A stretch of DNA of 18,517 nt from Prolixibacteraceae bacterium (GTDB lineage: Bacteria; Bacteroidota; Bacteroidia; Bacteroidales; Prolixibacteraceae): positions 1 to 18,517 of the forward strand of contig JAFGGF010000285.1 in the NCBI GenBank assembly GCA_016930735.1, written 5' to 3'. Below are positions 14,949-18,517 of this stretch, in pieces. Under the pieces are notes generated by a model, which searched no databases, had not been told where the DNA came from, and was given only the letters and a program-made list of their open reading frames with translations. Position 1 is the stretch's first letter, and each line of letters starts with the position of its first letter. The translations under genes were made by a program, and so were the position numbers.

Positions 14949-15896
14949 TTATTTCAGGGTTTTCAGGTATTCAATAATTAAATTTACATCTTCATCTGAT
15001 AATTGCCCTTCGTAGCTGAGCATCAGTCCCTTGTTAAAACCATCAGCAATATCAGCATTCGGGTCATAAACTGATTTGCGGATATAATCTTCATCAACAA
15101 TTATTTCGCGTTCTTCCCTGCCTGTCTGAACAAGTTGCGTATGCCCCCATATCCCTTTAAATGAAGGACCTACCAATTTGGATCCGTCAGTGGAATGACA
15201 GGCAAAACATCCGATGTTCTGCATGATCCTCCTTCCTGAAACTGCCGGTGATTCAACATTGGCAGAAGCAACAACCTGAGCTGTATCGGAATACCAGTTA
15301 TTAAAAGCACTGTCAGGCATAACCACTACCGATGTATACATATAGGAATGTTGCAATCCACAATATTCAGCACAAAACAATTCAAATTCACCCTCACGTT
15401 GCGGTTTGAACCACATTGTATTATTTTTCATGCCCGGTACCATATCCTGTTTAACCCGAAATGCAGGTATGTATAAACTATGTATTACATCCAGGGCTTT
15501 TAGGTTCAGCTTTACAGGTTTGTCTTTGGGGAGGTACAAAGTATCAGTCCTCATTCCATTTCCATATTCAAAACTGAAATTCCACATTCTGCCGTAAACA
15601 GTAACTTCCATCGCATCTTTAGGAGCATTTCTCATCGGTTTATACCCTGCCCAACCAAAGTAAAACATTACCATTGTTAAAATGAAAGGAATAACAGTCC
15701 AAACGATTTCAAGGCTTACACTTCCTTCAATCTGCGTTGGCTTTGGGTTTCGTTTTTTGTTATACCGAAAAACAAAATAAAGCATGACTACTGTTAAAGC
15801 AATCAAAAAAAAGAATGCAATTCCAAGAATCAGTACAAAAGTGGAATCGACACCTTTTACAAAATTTGAAGCCTGAGTAATTTCTGAGCTATACAT
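14949..15896 (-). CDS. ctaC: Cytochrome c oxidase subunit II with fused cytochrome c (caa3-type)
   Basis: Electron-entry subunit of a caa3 oxidase; 315 aa. Two N-terminal membrane helices (about 20-43 and 64-82) are followed by a periplasmic cupredoxin domain with the complete CuA site: His139, then Cys175, Glu177, Cys179, His183 and Met186 in CAEYCGLQHSYM. Trp105 (GRMWNF) is the usual aromatic residue near CuA. Residues 220-315 are a cytochrome c domain: heme-attachment CFACH (Cys230, Cys233, His234), GPSFKGI, and Met292 as likely distal ligand. There is no obvious cleavable signal or lipobox; the first helix serves as anchor. The fusion lets the enzyme take electrons from a soluble or membrane-bound cytochrome c or directly from an upstream complex. 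It starts two bases after subunit IV, in the oxidase operon. Confidence 0.97.
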   Translation of the reverse strand: MYSSEITQASNFVKGVDSTFVLILGIAFFFLIALTVVMLYFVFRYNKKRNPKPTQIEGSVSLEIVWTVIPFILTMVMFYFGWAGYKPMRNAPKDAMEVTVYGRMWNFSFEYGNGMRTDTLYLPKDKPVKLNLKALDVIHSLYIPAFRVKQDMVPGMKNNTMWFKPQREGEFELFCAEYCGLQHSYMYTSVVVMPDSAFNNWYSDTAQVVASANVESPAVSGRRIMQNIGCFACHSTDGSKLVGPSFKGIWGHTQLVQTGREEREIIVDEDYIRKSVYDPNADIADGFNKGLMLSYEGQLSDEDVNLIIEYLKTLK

Positions 15897-15898
15897 AT

Positions 15899-16186
15899 CT
15901 ATGTCCTGTATAAATAATCTAAAAAGGTTATAATAATCACAACGACAAAAATTGCAAATACAAAACCTACCATAGCCCTTATATACGGTTTATCGTATTT
16001 CAAGTGCATAAAATAAGTCAGTACAAGAAATGATTTAATTGATGCAAATATTAATGCTGCTGCAACTGTGTATTCCCTCAACTCAATACTTGTAATTCCA
16101 ATGGATGAAAATGTTAGTGCTATCAATGCCAATAAAACAAGGATATAAACTCTGTATGGAACTATATGATTTTTTTCTTCTGACAT
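15899..16186 (-). CDS. ctaF: Cytochrome c oxidase subunit IV (caa3-type small subunit)
   Basis: Small accessory membrane subunit of the caa3 oxidase, 95 aa, with three membrane helices (about 12-32, 37-58 and 70-91). The short pattern KSFLVLTYFMHLKYD (50-64), placing Phe-Met-His-Leu at the end of the second helix, is characteristic of the prokaryotic subunit IV family. It has no redox cofactor and is thought to aid assembly or stability of subunit I. It lies 13 bases after subunit III and two bases before subunit II on the same strand, which supports the assignment. Confidence 0.92.
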   Translation of the reverse strand: MSEEKNHIVPYRVYILVLLALIALTFSSIGITSIELREYTVAAALIFASIKSFLVLTYFMHLKYDKPYIRAMVGFVFAIFVVVIIITFLDYLYRT

Positions 16187-16199
16187 AATCCTGAGTTAT

Positions 16200-16820
16200 T
16201 TATGTTATTAAATAAAATAAAGGAAAAAGGAAAATCCAGATTAAATCGACAAGATGCCAGTAAAGTCCGGCATTGTCGAGCATTGCAGCCCTCTCGGCAT
16301 AAACAGTGCCTTTTAAAATCCTTACCGCAGCAACCGACATGATTACCATTCCAATAATGATATGAAGTGCATGAAGACCTGTCATCACAAAATAAAGCCC
16401 GAAAAACAGGATTTCACCCTGGCTCATATCATTTACCAGATGTTCTGATCCGGGCCAGATCCCGTGTTCAAATTTTAATCCCCATTCGAAATATTTATTT
16501 ATTAGAAATCCAAGTGCAAGTAAAAGGGTGATACCAATAAGACCCAGTGTCAGTTTTTTATTTTTATACCTCAATGCAGAGGTTGACATCGCAATTGTCA
16601 TACTGCTTACAAGAAGTATGACCGTATTGGTGGCACCAACTGTAACATCCAGTTCACCGGCAGCAAGATGGAATGCATCGGGATTTAAGAACCTGTAAAC
16701 TGAATATATAATGAACAGGCCTCCAAAAAGTAGAAGTTCAGTAAAAATAAAAAGCCACATCCCGATTTTCGATGCTTCGGCATCATAGTGGCCATGGCCA
16801 TCGTGTAATGTTTCTTCCAT
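16200..16820 (-). CDS. ctaE: Cytochrome c oxidase subunit III
   Basis: Integral membrane subunit III of the heme-copper oxidase, 206 aa. This is the short form with five helices; the mitochondrial-type protein has seven and about 260 aa. Characteristic residues are KIGMWLFIFTELLLFGGLF (18-36) with the conserved Glu28, GLHALHIIIGMV in the fourth helix, and YWHLVDLIWIFLFPLFYL at the C-terminus. An N-terminal His/Asp-rich stretch (HDGHGHYDAE) precedes the first helix. It has no metal centre; it stabilises subunit I turnover and proton uptake. It starts 12 bases after the subunit I stop and is clearly in the same operon. Confidence 0.95.
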   Translation of the reverse strand: MEETLHDGHGHYDAEASKIGMWLFIFTELLLFGGLFIIYSVYRFLNPDAFHLAAGELDVTVGATNTVILLVSSMTIAMSTSALRYKNKKLTLGLIGITLLLALGFLINKYFEWGLKFEHGIWPGSEHLVNDMSQGEILFFGLYFVMTGLHALHIIIGMVIMSVAAVRILKGTVYAERAAMLDNAGLYWHLVDLIWIFLFPLFYLIT

Positions 16821-16832
16821 AATCAGGTTAGT

Positions 16833-18446
16833 TTATTTATAGTTATACGGACCTTCATTTTCATCGTACGTTGGTATTTCGTTAAAGTTTTCAAGTGGTG
16901 GCGGCGAAGGAACTGTCCATTCAAGTGTTTTACTTCCCCATGGATTCATTTCAGCTTTTGGACCACTTCGTGCCGACCTTATCAGGTTAACAATTATAAT
17001 CACCAATCCGGTCACTAAAATCCAGGAACCAAATGTGCTCAGTATATTTCCGCTATGGAATTGTTCAAGATAATCGTAATACCGTCGTGGCATCCCCTGC
17101 ATTCCCAAAACAAACATAGGTGAATAAAGGGTCATAAATCCAATAAAAAAGATCAGCAAACCTGTATTGGCCCATTTTTTATCATACATCCTTCCAAAAA
17201 TTTTTGGAAACCAATAATGCATGGCTGCAAAAAATGCAAAGCCGGTCCCACCGAAAACAATAAAATGAAAATGGGCTACAACAAACGCAGTATCATGGAC
17301 ATAAATATTTGTTGCAAGTGAACCCAGCACCAATCCGGAAAGTCCTCCGATCATAAACACAAAAATAAAAGCAATGGCCCAGTAAAAGGGTGTTTGAACG
17401 TTGATTGAGCCTTTGTACATAGTTGAAATCCAGTTAAAGACTTTTATTGCACTTGGAATGGCAACAATAAATGTCAGTAAGGAAAAATAATACTGTGCAG
17501 TTCCGCTCATTCCGGCCGTATACATGTGGTGCCCCCAAACCAGGTATCCCACAAATGCAATTGCCATGGTTGATGCAATAATGGCTTTGTATCCGAAAAT
17601 TGCCTTTTGAGAAAAGGTCGGAATGATCTCCGAAATGGCTCCCATTGCGGGCAAAATCATAATGTATACTGCCGGGTGCGAATAAATCCAGAACAGATGC
17701 TGGTAAAGCACGGGGTCACCACCCAGAGCCGGGTCAAAAACCCCGATTCCGAAAACCCTTTCAAGGGCAACCAGTACCAGCGTAATCCCAACTACAGGAG
17801 TTGCCAGCAACTGTATCCATGCAGTTCCGTACAAAGTCCACACAAACAAAGGCAGTTTCGACCACTTCAATCCAGGGCAACGCATCCTGTGAATTGTTAC
17901 CAGGAAATTCAATCCGGTCAATATGGAAGAAAAACCTAAAACAAATGCACCAAAAATTGCAGGTAACATATTTGTACCGGTTTTAAAACTGTAAGGTGCA
18001 TAAAATGTCCAGCCGGTATCAGGCAAGCCCCTCCCGGTTAGTAAAGCTATGAGTACCAGAACTACTCCGGTTACATACAGATACCACGACATTAAATTCA
18101 GTTTTGGGAAAGCTACGTCTTTAGCACCGATCATAATCGGCATCATAAGGTTGCCAAAAACAGCGGGAAGCCCCGGAACCACAATCATAAAGATCATGAT
18201 TACACCATGAACCGTAAAAGTTGCATTGTAGAGTTCTGCACTCATAATTGTTTTTCCAGGGGCAAGCAGTTCAAATTTCATGGCAAGCCCGAGTAAAACA
18301 CCAATTGAGAACATCACTCCCATTGAATACAGGTACATCAATCCGATTCGTTTATGATCGGTTGATAAAATCCAGCTTAGTAATCCTTTATACTTCCCCT
18401 GATATTCGAGATAGCTTACATCATTAGCTGCATTTGAATTCGTCAT
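16833..18446 (-). CDS. ctaD: Cytochrome c oxidase subunit I (A2-type heme-copper oxidase)
   Basis: Catalytic subunit that reduces O2 to water and pumps protons; 537 aa, twelve predicted helices. All ligands are visible: heme a by His80 (TVHGVIMIF) and His394, heme a3 by His392 (AHFHF), CuB by His257, His306 and His307 (WGHHMYTAG). Tyr261 in SHPAVY is the tyrosine that crosslinks to the CuB histidine. The helix VI glutamate of A1 oxidases (HPEVY) is absent; instead Tyr255-Ser256 precede His257 (YSHPAVY), the hallmark of the A2 class such as the Rhodothermus marinus caa3 enzyme. Asp110 (GAKDVAFP) and Lys335 (IPSAIKVFNW) occupy the D- and K-channel positions. The soluble N-terminus begins at the ATG at 18446. 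It leads the five-gene run to ctaB and lies five bases after an earlier gene whose end is at the window edge. Confidence 0.97.
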   Translation of the reverse strand: MTNSNAANDVSYLEYQGKYKGLLSWILSTDHKRIGLMYLYSMGVMFSIGVLLGLAMKFELLAPGKTIMSAELYNATFTVHGVIMIFMIVVPGLPAVFGNLMMPIMIGAKDVAFPKLNLMSWYLYVTGVVLVLIALLTGRGLPDTGWTFYAPYSFKTGTNMLPAIFGAFVLGFSSILTGLNFLVTIHRMRCPGLKWSKLPLFVWTLYGTAWIQLLATPVVGITLVLVALERVFGIGVFDPALGGDPVLYQHLFWIYSHPAVYIMILPAMGAISEIIPTFSQKAIFGYKAIIASTMAIAFVGYLVWGHHMYTAGMSGTAQYYFSLLTFIVAIPSAIKVFNWISTMYKGSINVQTPFYWAIAFIFVFMIGGLSGLVLGSLATNIYVHDTAFVVAHFHFIVFGGTGFAFFAAMHYWFPKIFGRMYDKKWANTGLLIFFIGFMTLYSPMFVLGMQGMPRRYYDYLEQFHSGNILSTFGSWILVTGLVIIIVNLIRSARSGPKAEMNPWGSKTLEWTVPSPPPLENFNEIPTYDENEGPYNYK

Positions 18447-18451
18447 AATTT

Positions 18452-18517
18452 CTATTTAGATTTTTTTCTTTTTGGTTTAAGTACTAAAAACAGAAGCAGG
18501 CTAAAAGCAAAAAACAT
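18452..18517 (-). CDS. 3' end of an upstream operon gene (partial, hydrophobic tail)
   Basis: An open frame runs from the window edge to a TAG stop five bases before the subunit I start. The visible 21 residues, MFFAFSLLLFLVLKPKRKKSK, are one hydrophobic helix followed by a strongly basic tail, so the C-terminus probably lies on the cytoplasmic side. The first codon at the edge happens to be ATG, so this could be a complete 21-residue peptide, but the C-terminal helix of a longer membrane protein is more likely. Spacing indicates co-transcription with the oxidase genes. I cannot name the family. Confidence 0.5.
   Translation of the reverse strand: MFFAFSLLLFLVLKPKRKKSK

Overview
The window reads as a chromosomal core-genome segment of a respiring member of the phylum Bacteroidota. 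The lineage evidence is an S46 dipeptidyl-peptidase of the Porphyromonas DPP7 type, a DUF4837-like lipoprotein, the Bacteroidota form of dihydroorotase (DDQVHF motif), a stand-alone small TatA, AT-rich DNA, weak or absent Shine-Dalgarno sequences and TAnnTTTG-like promoter boxes. A complete heme-copper oxidase operon implies aerobic or microaerobic respiration, so a marine or environmental Bacteroidales/Marinilabiliales-like organism fits better than a strict gut anaerobe; this placement is inference.

Layout. Bases 72-5625 (minus strand) hold two exported or membrane proteases: a periplasmic S46 dipeptidyl-peptidase and a very large CPBP (Abi/CAAX-type) intramembrane protease that is an internal tandem duplication with only one intact active site. 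Bases 5797-9420 (plus strand) are a compact envelope cluster: an M23 (LytM) peptidase, dxr (MEP isoprenoid pathway), the site-2 protease rseP and tatA. A strong intrinsic terminator follows tatA, and then comes a DUF4837-like lipoprotein (9563-10603). Bases 10618-13412 (minus strand) carry mobA, a dihydroorotase that overlaps it by four bases, and a polyprenol-phosphate-mannose-synthase-like GT2 glycosyltransferase that ends in its own terminator. A GNAT acetyltransferase (13614-14081, plus) runs convergently into the oxidase operon with only two bases between the stops. Bases 14084-18446 (minus strand), transcribed from right to left, are subunit I, subunit III, subunit IV, subunit II with a fused cytochrome c domain, and heme O synthase: a caa3-type oxidase of the A2 class. 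The last 66 bases hold the 3' end, or a very short complete version, of one more operon member.

Functional links. M23, Dxr and RseP serve peptidoglycan turnover, isoprenoid precursor supply and envelope stress signalling, and TatA serves folded-protein export. CtaB makes the heme O precursor of heme A for the oxidase encoded upstream of it. The S46 exopeptidase is expected to release dipeptides in the periplasm.

I found no tRNA, rRNA, CRISPR array, insertion sequence or prophage gene, and no gene-free stretch longer than about 200 bases (the longest is 13413-13613). The most unusual object is the duplicated CPBP protein. I did not find a multi-gene defence or otherwise clearly new system here.
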